Under the pieces are notes generated by a model that had not been told where the DNA came from, searched no databases, and worked only from the letters and a program-made list of their open reading frames with translations. The position numbers and the translations under genes are program-made. This document shows positions 35,661 to 46,878 of a stretch of 64,000 nucleotides of DNA, piece by piece (position 1 is the stretch's first letter; each line of letters starts with the position of its first letter). The stretch is from Nocardioides ganghwensis (lineage in GTDB: Bacteria > Actinomycetota > Actinomycetes > Propionibacteriales > Nocardioidaceae), in contig NZ_JACXYX010000006.1 in the NCBI RefSeq assembly GCF_014779655.1, positions 62,001 to 126,000 on the forward strand, in the 5' to 3' direction.

Positions 35661-36872
35661 CTAGCTCCGCGCGCGGCCGGTGGGCGTGCAGGCCCGCTTG
35701 GGGACGGTCTCGTCGTTGATGATCGCGCGGAACAGCGCCGGTGCCCGGTCGGGGTCGGCGATGATCCGGTTGGGGTCGCTGGGGGCCGGGAGGTTGGGCA
35801 TGGTGCAGGTCTGGCTGTCACCGGTCATCGCGAGGGCGAACCTGCCCAGGTCGACCGGGTTCATCTCCTCGTCGACGCGGATCGCGCCCGACGCGGCGTC
35901 GTTGATCTGCCAGTAGCGAACCGGGTTGAGGAAGGTCCACGGCGAGAGCGCCTCGTCGCCGAGCGCGCTGATCACCTCGCGCTGGCGGGCGACCCGGTCG
36001 AGGTCGCTGAGCGCTGTGACGTAGCGCGAGCGGGAGTAGCCCAGGGCGGTGAGGCCGTCGACCTGCTGGCAGCCCTTCTTGATGTCGAGGCGGGCCCGCG
36101 GGTCCTTCATGTCCTGCTTGGGGCAGATCTCCACGCCGCCGAAGGCGTCGACGGTGTTGATCACGCTGCCGAAGCCGAGCTCGACGTAGTGGTCGATGTG
36201 GATGCCGGTGAGCTTCTCGACGCTCGCCACGAGCAGGGGAGCCCCGTCGATCGAGAAGGCGGAGTTGATCATCTGGGTGCCGTTGCCGGGGATCTCGGCG
36301 AGGGTGTCGCGCGGGATCGACATCATCGTGCGACCGCCCGAGCCGGTGTGCAGCACGATGATGGTGTCGGTGTTGGTGCCGCCGCGCTCGCCCGTCTGGA
36401 GCACCTTGCGCTGCTCGTCGGACAGGTCGTCGGCCTTGTCGGAGCCGACGATGAGGTAGTTGGTGCCGGGCTGGTCGTCGGGCCGGTCGCCGGACGGAGC
36501 CGCGTCGACCTTGTCGATCTTGGTCCAGTGGTAGAGCGGCACGCCGGCGAGGTAGACGAGGACCAGCACGAGCAGCAGCGGGATGAGCCCGAGCCTGAAC
36601 CGCGGGCGCCAGCGCCGCTTCTTCGGCCGCGGCGGCGGTGCGGCGGCGGCCGTACGCCCGGTGCCGGGCGGCTGCCCGCCGGACCCGCGCGCCTCGCGAC
36701 GCGCGACCGGCATCACCCTGGTCTCGTCGGGTCGCCCTGCTCCCGGAGCCTGCTGCGCCTCCACCCGCTGGGTGGCGTCGCTCGGTGGCGTCTGTGCCTT
36801 GCTCCCGTAGAGCCAGTCGTACTCCGGCGTTCCCTTCTCGGGCATCCCGGAGCCCTGCGGACGGTCAGTCAT
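35661..36872 (-). CDS. LytR-CpsA-Psr (LCP) family cell-wall polymer ligase
   Basis: 403 residues. A cytoplasmic proline/arginine-rich N-terminus of about 90 residues, one membrane segment (LGLIPLLLVLVLVYLAGVPL), then the LCP domain: TNTDTIIVLHTGSGGRTMMS, IPRDTLAEIPG, and the arginine region ALGYSRSRYVTALSDLDRVA RQ. These Asp and Arg residues bind the pyrophosphate of lipid-linked polymer donors. LCP enzymes attach teichoic acids or galactan to peptidoglycan outside the cell. TAGCGT lies 8 bases before the ATG; its promoter overlaps that of the divergent thioesterase. Confidence 0.94.
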   Translation of the reverse strand: MTDRPQGSGMPEKGTPEYDWLYGSKAQTPPSDATQRVEAQQAPGAGRPDETRVMPVARREARGSGGQPPGTGRTAAAAPPPRPKKRRWRPRFRLGLIPLLLVLVLVYLAGVPLYHWTKIDKVDAAPSGDRPDDQPGTNYLIVGSDKADDLSDEQRKVLQTGERGGTNTDTIIVLHTGSGGRTMMSIPRDTLAEIPGNGTQMINSAFSIDGAPLLVASVEKLTGIHIDHYVELGFGSVINTVDAFGGVEICPKQDMKDPRARLDIKKGCQQVDGLTALGYSRSRYVTALSDLDRVARQREVISALGDEALSPWTFLNPVRYWQINDAASGAIRVDEEMNPVDLGRFALAMTGDSQTCTMPNLPAPSDPNRIIADPDRAPALFRAIINDETVPKRACTPTGRARS

Positions 36873-36880
36873 GACGGATG

Positions 36881-36890
36881 ACGCTACCGT
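36881..36890. promoter_or_regulatory. Overlapping divergent -10 elements
   Basis: The ten bases ACGCTACCGT hold TACCGT for the plus-strand thioesterase (ATG 36898, 7 bases away) and, on the minus strand, TAGCGT for the LCP gene (start 36872, 8 bases away). The two hexamers share the central TA. Only 25 bases separate the two start codons. Confidence 0.45.
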
Positions 36891-36897
36891 GCGGCGC

Positions 36898-37404
36898 ATG
36901 ACCGAGCGCATCACGGCGCGTCCCACGTCCTACAGCCGCGTGAGCCTGGGGATCATGGCGCACTCGAGCGAGGCGAACCTGCTGGGCAACGTCCACGGTG
37001 GCGAGATCATGAAGCTCGCCGACTCCACGGCGGGGGCGGTCGCGCACCGCCACAGCGGCGGTCCGGCGGTCACCGCCGCGATGGACGAGATGACCTTCCT
37101 CGCCCCGGTCCACGTCGGCGACATCATCAAGACCTACGCCCAGGTCAACTGGGCCGGCACGTCCTCGATGGAGATCGGCGTACGGGTCGAGGCGCAGCCC
37201 TGGGGCAACGCGGGCGACGAGCCGGTGCACGTCGCCAGCGCCTACTTCGTCTTCGTGGCCATCGACGAGGACGGTCGCCCGCGTCCGGTGCCGCCGCTGG
37301 AGACCGAGACGGCGGGCGACGTACGCCGCCGGCGCGAGGCCGAGATCCGGCGGGCGCACCGGCTGGCGCGCAAGGCCGAGATCGACCAGGGCCGCGAGGC
37401 GTGA
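36898..37404 (+). CDS. Acyl-CoA thioesterase (hotdog fold)
   Basis: 168 residues from ATG 36898. The sequence VSLGIMAHSSEANLLGNVHGGEIMKLADS matches BACH/YciA-type thioesterases (NxxGxxHGG with the catalytic Asn/Asp region), and AAMDEMTFLAPVHVGDII follows. The ATG at 36871 in the same frame would overlap the start of the LCP gene, so the second ATG, 7 bases after TACCGT, is preferred. It hydrolyses acyl-CoA to free acid and CoA. Confidence 0.92.
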   Translation: MTERITARPTSYSRVSLGIMAHSSEANLLGNVHGGEIMKLADSTAGAVAHRHSGGPAVTAAMDEMTFLAPVHVGDIIKTYAQVNWAGTSSMEIGVRVEAQPWGNAGDEPVHVASAYFVFVAIDEDGRPRPVPPLETETAGDVRRRREAEIRRAHRLARKAEIDQGREA

Positions 37405-38012
37405 GCGACTGGCGCCACGTCCGCACCGCGCGGCTGTGGCTCGACGAGCCGGTCGAGGGTGACGCGGACGACCTGTTCGCGATCCACAGCGACCCTGCGT
37501 CCTGGGCGCACTTCCCCGCAGGGAGGGTCACCGATCCGGCGGCGGGACCGGTCATGGTCGGTGCGAGCCGCCGACGGTTCGACCGGGACGGGCTGGCGTA
37601 CTGGTCGGTGCGCGACGCGGACGGCGGGCCGGTCGTCGGGAGGGGCGGGTGCGCGGTGCCCGACGAGGCCCTGGCCGCCGATCCCACGGGACGCGGCTGG
37701 TGGAACCTCTACTACCGCTTCGACCAGCAGTTCCTCGGCCGCGGCTATGCCACCGAGATGGGCGCGGCCGCGATCGAGGCGGCGCACGAGGTCGCCCCGG
37801 AGCGGCCCGTGCTGGCCTACCTCGTCGAGCACAACCACGCCTCGCGCCGGACGGTGGACAAGCTCGGCCTGCGCCTGGTCTGGCGAGGGCCGGATGCGGA
37901 CGACCCGGATGCGGAGGCGGTCCGCCTCGTCTACCTCGACCGCGAGCCGGACGAGGAGCTGGTCGCGGCGCTCGCAGGCGAGGGGATGGGGCCGGCCGGA
38001 CTCGTCGGCTGA
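37401..38012 (+). CDS. GNAT-family acetyltransferase
   Basis: 203 residues. The RimJ/RimL type start RTARLWLDEPVEGDADDLF is followed by the acetyl-CoA site QQFLGRGYATEMGAAAIEA and the NHASRRTVDKLGLRLV segment. The GTG start overlaps the thioesterase stop by 4 bases. The substrate is unknown. Confidence 0.9.
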   Translation: MSDWRHVRTARLWLDEPVEGDADDLFAIHSDPASWAHFPAGRVTDPAAGPVMVGASRRRFDRDGLAYWSVRDADGGPVVGRGGCAVPDEALAADPTGRGWWNLYYRFDQQFLGRGYATEMGAAAIEAAHEVAPERPVLAYLVEHNHASRRTVDKLGLRLVWRGPDADDPDAEAVRLVYLDREPDEELVAALAGEGMGPAGLVG

Positions 38013-38052
38013 CCTGCCCGCCCGCCCCGGCGCGTCGCGGGCGGTTGGGACG

Positions 38053-38070
38053 GGTGTGACTGGTGATACT
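38053..38070 (+). promoter_or_regulatory. Direct-repeat box and -10 upstream of the LCP gene
   Basis: GGTGTGACTGGTG (38053-38065) is identical to a 13-base word in the amidase promoter (46816-46828). It forms GTGAC-N4-GATAC, a direct repeat with 9-base period. GATACT (38065-38070) is a plausible -10 element for the LCP gene at 38107. Confidence 0.45.
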
Positions 38071-38106
38071 GGGCGGGCTGACTTCCCCCAGCAGAGAGGC
38101 CCCCCG

Positions 38107-39663
38107 ATGCCGCCCGTACCACCCCCCGGGTCGCAGCAGCGGTTCACCACGCTCGACCGCGCCCAGCGCGTGCGGTTCCGCCGCGCGGTGACGCTGATGC
38201 TGATGACGCTCGTCCTCCCGGGATCCGCCCAGCTCGTCTCCGGCCGTCGCCGGGTGGGCCGCATCGCGCTGTGGACCTGGCTGACGCTGCTCGTCGTCGG
38301 CGTGCTCGCCGTCGTGGTGTCGTACGTCTGGAACGGAGTGGCCTTCTGGGCCGGCACCAACACCGCCCTCCTCCAGGCGCTGCGCCTGGGCCTCATGGCG
38401 CTGGCCGTCGGCTGGGCGTACCTCTTCGTCGACGCCTGGCGCCTCGGCCAGCCGCTGACCCTGCAGCGCCAGCACCGCCTCGCCGTCGTCGGCGTCAACG
38501 GCTTCCTGTGCTTCAGCGTCGCCGGGGCCCTGCTCTTCGGCGCACACGTCGTCGGGGTGCAGCGCGACTTCATGATCACGATGTTCGGCAACGGCTCGGC
38601 GGTCGACGCCAGCCACGGGCGCTACAACGTGCTCCTGATGGGTGGTGACTCCGGGGCCGGACGTTGGGGCCTGCGCCCCGACTCGATGACGGTGGCCAGC
38701 ATCGACGCCGAGACCGGCAAGACCGTGCTCATCTCGCTGCCGCGCAACATGCAGAACTTCCCCTTCGCCGAGGGATCGGTGATGGACCAGCAGTTCCCCG
38801 ACGGCTTCGACGAGGAGGGGATGTACCTCAACGGCCTCGCCACGTGGGCGCTCGACCACGCCGAGCTCTTCAAGGGCTCGAAGAACCCCGGGGTGGACGC
38901 GACCGTCCAGGGCGTCGAGGGCATCACCGGCCTGGACATCAACTACTGGGCGATGGTCAACCTCGAGGGGTTCAAGGACCTCGTCGACGCCGTCGGCGGC
39001 GTGGAGCTCAACGTCCGTCAGCCGATCCCCGTCGGCCTGCCGCACGAGAAGACCTTCCACTACATCGAGCCCGGCGTCCGCACGCTGGGCGGGCACGACA
39101 CCCTCTGGTTCGCCCGGGCCCGCGAGGGCTCCGACGACTACTCGCGCATGGCGCGGCAGAAGTGCGTGATGAGCGCGATGCTCCACCAGGTCAGCCCGCA
39201 GGTCGCGCTGCGCAACTTCGAGGAGATCGCCGGCGCGAGCTCGGCGATGGTCTCCACCGACGTCCCGCGCGGCGAGGTCGACCGCTTCGTCGACCTGGCG
39301 CTGAAGGCGAGGAGCCAGAAGATCGCGACGCTGTCGCTCGTGCCGCCGATGATCAACACGGCGAACCCCGACATCGAGCTCGTCCACGCCAAGGTCGCGG
39401 CCGCGATCGCCAGGGCCGAGGGCCGCAAGCCCGAGGCGCCCGCCGGCACGGTCGAGGCGGCACCCGAGCCCGCCGCCGAGGCGCCCGCGGGCGGCGACGC
39501 CGACAGCGGCGGCGAGAGCGCCGCCCCCGAGGACGGCGGCACCTCCACGCCGCCCGCCCCGACCACCCCCGAGGCACCGCCCGCCGTCACCGGCGGCTCG
39601 CTGGGCTCGCTGTCCACCGGCTACGCCGCCAACCAGTCGGAGGACCTGGGCGCGGTTTGTTGA
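38107..39663 (+). CDS. LCP family protein with multi-span N-terminus
   Basis: 518 residues. About four membrane segments lie within the first 155 residues, more than the single one in classical LytR proteins. The LCP domain follows: NVLLMGGDSGAGRWGLRPDS, VLISLPRNMQNFP, NYWAMVNLEGFKDLVDAVGG and LWFARAREGSDDYSRMARQK. An alanine/proline/glutamate-rich tail ends the protein. GAGAGG lies upstream of the ATG. The galactan genes that follow make a polymer this enzyme could attach to peptidoglycan, as Lcp1 does in mycobacteria. Confidence 0.92.
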   Translation: MPPVPPPGSQQRFTTLDRAQRVRFRRAVTLMLMTLVLPGSAQLVSGRRRVGRIALWTWLTLLVVGVLAVVVSYVWNGVAFWAGTNTALLQALRLGLMALAVGWAYLFVDAWRLGQPLTLQRQHRLAVVGVNGFLCFSVAGALLFGAHVVGVQRDFMITMFGNGSAVDASHGRYNVLLMGGDSGAGRWGLRPDSMTVASIDAETGKTVLISLPRNMQNFPFAEGSVMDQQFPDGFDEEGMYLNGLATWALDHAELFKGSKNPGVDATVQGVEGITGLDINYWAMVNLEGFKDLVDAVGGVELNVRQPIPVGLPHEKTFHYIEPGVRTLGGHDTLWFARAREGSDDYSRMARQKCVMSAMLHQVSPQVALRNFEEIAGASSAMVSTDVPRGEVDRFVDLALKARSQKIATLSLVPPMINTANPDIELVHAKVAAAIARAEGRKPEAPAGTVEAAPEPAAEAPAGGDADSGGESAAPEDGGTSTPPAPTTPEAPPAVTGGSLGSLSTGYAANQSEDLGAVC

Positions 39664-39694
39664 GCGTCGACCGCTCGCCCCTAGTGTGTACGCC

Positions 39695-40624
39695 GTGACC
39701 ACCGGACCCCTGCCTCGCATCGTCGCGGTCGTGGTCACCTTCAACCGCCTCCCGCTGCTGCAGAAGCTCGTCGCGCGGCTCGGCGAGATCGAGGGGCTCG
39801 CCGAGGTGCTCGTGGTCGACAACGCCTCGACGGACGGCACGGGGGAGTGGCTCGCCGCCCGCCCCACCACGGCGGAGATCCCCCTGAGCGGCCGCACGCT
39901 CACCACCAACCGCGGCGGCGCCGGCGGCTTCCACGACGGCCTCGCCTGGGCCATCGACCGCGAGGCCGACCTGGTGTGGCTGATGGACGACGACGGCCTG
40001 CCCGACGTCGACTGCCTCGACCGGCTGCTCCTCGAGACCGACAACCTCGACTTCTGGGGCCCCCTCGTCGTCGACGAGGCCGACCCCGACCGGCTGGTCT
40101 TCCCGATCCGGCTGCCCGGCGGCACCCGGGTCGTGCACGCCGTCGACGACGTGCGCCGCGCCGCCCGCCAGGACCGGATCGACGGGATCGTCATCCCCTT
40201 CAACGGCGTGCTCGTCACCAAGGAGCTGGTCGACCGCATCGGCCTGCCGCGCGAGGAGTTCTTCATCTGGGGTGACGACCACGAGTACCGCCTCCGCGCC
40301 GAGGAGGCGGGCGCCCGCGTCGCGACCGTCGTCACCGCGACCGTGCGGCACCCCAGCGTCGGCAACCTCGGCACGCCGATGATGTTCGGCCGCACCACCT
40401 ACAACGACTCGCCGAGCGACCTCAAGCACTACTGCATGGCCCGCAACAACCTGGTCAACCTCCGCGACTACCGCGGACCGATGCACGCGCTGGCCTTCGT
40501 GGTGAAGACCGCCTGGTTCTACTCCTTCACCCGGCCCAGCCTGTCGCGGCTGCGGCTCAGTGCCGGCGCGATGCGCGCCGGCATCGCCGGTGACTTCGAC
40601 GGCCACCGGAGGTTCCTGTCGTGA
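39695..40624 (+). CDS. Family 2 glycosyltransferase
   Basis: 309 residues from GTG 39695; a GTG three codons earlier is possible but lies against the -10-like TAGTGT. GT-A fold start IVAVVVTFNRLPLLQKLVARL, donor site VLVVDNASTDGTGEW, DxD-type motif LVWLMDDDGLPDVD and acceptor region FFIWGDDHEYRLRAEEAG. This is the pattern of rhamnosyl/galactofuranosyl transferases (GlfT1/RfbN-like). It is the first of six tightly linked galactan genes. Confidence 0.92.
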   Translation: MTTGPLPRIVAVVVTFNRLPLLQKLVARLGEIEGLAEVLVVDNASTDGTGEWLAARPTTAEIPLSGRTLTTNRGGAGGFHDGLAWAIDREADLVWLMDDDGLPDVDCLDRLLLETDNLDFWGPLVVDEADPDRLVFPIRLPGGTRVVHAVDDVRRAARQDRIDGIVIPFNGVLVTKELVDRIGLPREEFFIWGDDHEYRLRAEEAGARVATVVTATVRHPSVGNLGTPMMFGRTTYNDSPSDLKHYCMARNNLVNLRDYRGPMHALAFVVKTAWFYSFTRPSLSRLRLSAGAMRAGIAGDFDGHRRFLS

Positions 40625-41526
40625 GGCACGAGACGGTCGCGATCGTCGTCGTGACCCACGACCGCGCCGACCTGCTGGCGGGCATGCTCGACGGCATCGC
40701 CGCCCAGACCCGTCGCCCCGACGCGGTGATCGTCGTCGACAACGCCAGCACCGACCACACCGGCGAGGTGCTCGCCGCACGCACCGACCTGCCCCTCCAC
40801 GTGATCACGCAGGACAACCTCGGCGGTGCCGGCGGCTTCCACCGCGGCGTGCGGGCGGCGTACGACGCGGGCTGGGACCGCGTGTGGCTGATGGACGACG
40901 ACGTGGTGCCCGCCCCCGACTGCCTCGCGACCCTCATGGCCGTCGACGAGGACTGCCTCATCGCGGTCCGCGAGGACCGGGACGGCGCCCTCGTCGAGAA
41001 GGCCGCCATCGAGTTCGACCTGCGCAACCCGCTCGCGATCCGCCCCAAGCGCTCGACGGTGGACTCCGTCTACGCCGACCGCGCGTCGATGCCGGAGCTC
41101 GTCGAGGTGCACAACGTCGCCTTCGAGGGCTTCATGGCCCGCCGCGGCGTGGTCGAGGAGATCGGCTTCCCCGACCCGGCCTTCTTCATCTTCTACGACG
41201 ACGCCGAGTACGCCGTGCGCGCCCGCCGCGCCGGTCGCCGAATCCTCGCCGTGCGCGACGCGGTCCTCGTGCGCCAGCTCGACTTCAACCAGCAGCACGA
41301 CCTGTCCGGCTGGAAGGGCTTCTACATGTACCGCAACCTCTTCGTGGTGCACCTGCGCCACGGGGAGAACCTGCTGGTGCGGCTCAAGCCCTGGCTGATC
41401 ACGCTCGTCGTGGTCCTGCTCAGCCCCCTGCGGGGTGGCCGTGCCGAGGCGCGCAACGTGATCCGGGCCATGGCCTCGGCGCGGGGCATGCGCCGCCTGA
41501 CCGACGCGGCCCGCCCCCCTCGATAG
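40621..41526 (+). CDS. Family 2 glycosyltransferase (GlfT1-like candidate)
   Basis: 301 residues. VAIVVVTHDRADLLAGMLDGI, the donor motif VDNASTDHTGEVL, LGGAGGFHRGVRAAYDAGWD, and the metal motif WLMDDDVVPAPD. FFIFYDDAEYAVRARRAGRR is the acceptor/base region. It overlaps the previous gene by 4 bases. In mycobacteria GlfT1 adds the first galactofuranose residues; position next to glf and a GlfT2-like gene makes this a reasonable, unproven, assignment. Confidence 0.9.
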   Translation: MRHETVAIVVVTHDRADLLAGMLDGIAAQTRRPDAVIVVDNASTDHTGEVLAARTDLPLHVITQDNLGGAGGFHRGVRAAYDAGWDRVWLMDDDVVPAPDCLATLMAVDEDCLIAVREDRDGALVEKAAIEFDLRNPLAIRPKRSTVDSVYADRASMPELVEVHNVAFEGFMARRGVVEEIGFPDPAFFIFYDDAEYAVRARRAGRRILAVRDAVLVRQLDFNQQHDLSGWKGFYMYRNLFVVHLRHGENLLVRLKPWLITLVVVLLSPLRGGRAEARNVIRAMASARGMRRLTDAARPPR

Positions 41527-44794
<3,268 letters not shown>

Positions 44795-44798
<4 letters not shown>

Positions 44799-45751
44799 GC
44801 CAGGCGGGCGACGCCCCGCCGGTAGCGGTGCGCCACGACCTGGCGCACGTGCCGCTGGCGCCACCCTCGCGCACGTCCGGCGTGCTCGAGGTGTTCCGGC
44901 GCCGCTACCTGCTGCGGCTGATGGTGCGCCGCGAGATCCAGGCGCGCTACGCGGGGACGGCGTTCGGCCTGCTCTGGTCCTACATCAACCCGTTGACGCG
45001 GTTCCTGACCTTCTACTTCGTCTTCGGCCTGCTGCTGGGACGAGGCCTCGGCCTCGAGAACTTCGCGATCCACCTGTTCGCCGGCATGGTGCTGGTCAAC
45101 TACTTCACCGAGACGGTCACCTCCGGTACCCGCTCCCTGCTCTCCAACAAGGGAGTCATCGGCAAGATGGCGCTGCCGCGGGAGATGTTCCCCGTGGCGT
45201 CCATGCTGGTCTCGCTCTGGCACGCGGTCCCGCAGTTCATCATCCTGGTCATCGCCTGCCTGGTCACCGGCTGGTGGGGCGACGGCCCGATGTGGGTGCC
45301 CGACGCCGTCGGCATGGGAGCGGCGCTGCTCGGCCTGATGCTGATGATGGTCTACGGCACGGCGTTCGGCCTGATGTTCTCCTGCGTCAACGTCATCTTC
45401 CGCGACTTCCAGCGGATCGTGCAGACGTTCATCAACATGGTGCCGTTCACGGCGCCGATGATGTACCCGTTCCACATCGTCGCCGACGGGACGCGCATCC
45501 CGAGCTCGTGGCTCAGCGTCTACCTCGCCAACCCCGTCGCCGAGGCCGTGATGCTCATCCAGCGCGGCTTCTGGTACCCCACGTGCGCGCCCAACTGCGC
45601 GGTGGACCCGGCGACCGGCGCGGCGCTGCCGGAGTTCGCCAGCGACCTCTACCCACGCGGGTTCATCATGCTGGGCATCGGGCTGGCGCTGCTGGTCCTG
45701 GGCCAGTGGGTCTTCGCCCGCCTCGAGAAGACCGTCCCGGAGCGCCTCTGA
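44795..45751 (+). CDS. wzm: Wzm-type ABC polysaccharide export permease
   Basis: 318 residues with six main membrane segments. EIQARYAGTAFGLLWSYINP is the N-terminal amphipathic entry typical of TagG/Wzm permeases, and NVIFRDFQRIVQTFINMVPF is the conserved late loop. A Cys-containing loop (TCAPNCAVDPATG) faces outside. GTG 44795 overlaps the stop of the GlfT2-like gene. It should export lipid-linked galactan with the ATPase encoded next. Confidence 0.93.
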
Positions 45752-46581
45752 TGGCCGCCTCGACCACCGCCTCGACCACCGCCTCGGCCACGACCTCGAT
45801 CGTCGTCGACAACGTCTCGAAGACGTTCCGCTACCAGGCGCACCCGACGCTCAAGAAGGTGCTGCAGGGCAAGCTGCGCGGGCAGAGCACCAGCGAGACC
45901 TTCAAGGCGCTCGACGGCGTCTCCTTCGAGGTGCAGCAAGGTGAGTCCATCGGCCTGATGGGCCTCAACGGCTCGGGCAAGTCCACCCTCCTCAAGCTCG
46001 TGAGCGGGGTGATGCGGCCCGACCAGGGCCAGGTGCTCACCCGCGGGCGGATCTCCGGCCTGATCGCGACGGGTGCCGGCTTCCACAACGAGCTCACCGG
46101 TCGCGACAACATCTACATGAACGCCGCGATGCTCGGGATGTCCAAGGAGGAGACGGACGCCAAGTTCGACGACATCGCTGCGTTCGCCGACGTCGGGCGC
46201 TTCCTCGACACCCCGGTCGGCAACTACTCCTCCGGCATGTTCGCGCGCCTCGGCTTCTCCGTCGCCGTGCACGTCGACTGCGACATCTTCATCGCCGACG
46301 AGGTCCTGGCGGTGGGGGACCGGCCCTTCAAGCGCAAGTGCCTCAAGCGCATGAAGCAGATCCGCGAGTCCGGGATCACGATGTTCTACGTCAGCCACTC
46401 GGCCGGATCGGTCAAGCGCATGTGCGACCGGGCGATCGTCCTCGAGAAGGGGCGCGTCGGCTTCGACGGCGACGTCGACGAGGCCATCAAGTTCCTCCAC
46501 TACGACGGCGACGACGAGGAGCCGGACGGCGAGGAGCTCGAGGAGGACGAGCGCGACGACGCGCTCGCCAACGACATCTGA
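45751..46581 (+). CDS. wzt: Wzt-type ABC polysaccharide export ATPase
   Basis: 276 residues. Walker A is GLNGSGKSTLL near 74-84; the TagH/Wzt-type signature is NYSSGMFARLGFSVAV and Walker B is DIFIADEVLAVGD. The carbohydrate-binding C-domain of O-antigen Wzt is absent; instead the tail is strongly acidic (DDEEPDGEELEEDERDD). The ATG shares one base with the permease stop. It would drive export of the polymer made by the preceding genes. Confidence 0.93.
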   Translation: MAASTTASTTASATTSIVVDNVSKTFRYQAHPTLKKVLQGKLRGQSTSETFKALDGVSFEVQQGESIGLMGLNGSGKSTLLKLVSGVMRPDQGQVLTRGRISGLIATGAGFHNELTGRDNIYMNAAMLGMSKEETDAKFDDIAAFADVGRFLDTPVGNYSSGMFARLGFSVAVHVDCDIFIADEVLAVGDRPFKRKCLKRMKQIRESGITMFYVSHSAGSVKRMCDRAIVLEKGRVGFDGDVDEAIKFLHYDGDDEEPDGEELEEDERDDALANDI

Positions 46582-46646
46582 TGTGACGAGCACTCGGCCG
46601 CGAGGAACGAGCGGGCGACGTGGGCTCGGCCAGATTGAGCAAGCCC

Positions 46647-46669
46647 CGCAGGCGAGGCACGAGCCTGCG
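46647..46669 (+). terminator. Hairpin downstream of wzt
   Basis: CGCAGGC and GCCTGCG form a 7-bp stem with a 9-base loop, 65 bases after the wzt stop. The surrounding 46600-46690 sequence looks like a degenerate palindromic intergenic repeat. Termination is plausible but no T-run follows directly. Confidence 0.35.
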
Positions 46670-46742
46670 ACGGGCGCGTCGAAATCCCTTGTGGCGACTC
46701 GATTTTCGGCACTTGCACGAAGAGATCTGCCAGAATCGGCGA

Positions 46743-46864
46743 AAATTACACCGATGTAACGGCGTGTCGAGTGGAAATTACAACGTTGTAGTTACTCAGA
46801 ACCTCTTCCGTGACTGGTGTGACTGGTGTGAACTTCTGCCTTGTGTGACCTTCCCCCACACAGG
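46743..46864 (+). promoter_or_regulatory. AT-rich regulatory region of the amidase gene
   Basis: This part of the 297-base gap between wzt and the amidase is unusually AT-rich. Two copies of AAATTACAnCGnTGTA start at 46743 and 46775, exactly 32 bases apart; each is palindromic (TTACA-N4-TGTAA; TACAACGTTGTA). Then three 9-base-period repeats GTGAC-TGGT, GTGAC-TGGT, GTGAA run from 46810 to 46832. A hairpin in the leader, CCTTGTGTG with CACACAGG (46839-46864), covers the only purine-rich ribosome-site candidate. The first part of the gap (46582-46742) holds only the hairpin at 46647-46669. Confidence 0.55.
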
Positions 46865-46878
46865 AACAGAGATTTCTC

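Noticed and set aside
46743..46790. Palindrome pair before the amidase read as a c-di-AMP (ydaO) riboswitch
   Set aside because: Wall hydrolase genes in actinobacteria often have that riboswitch, but its conserved blocks are not visible; two repeated DNA palindromes fit a protein operator better.
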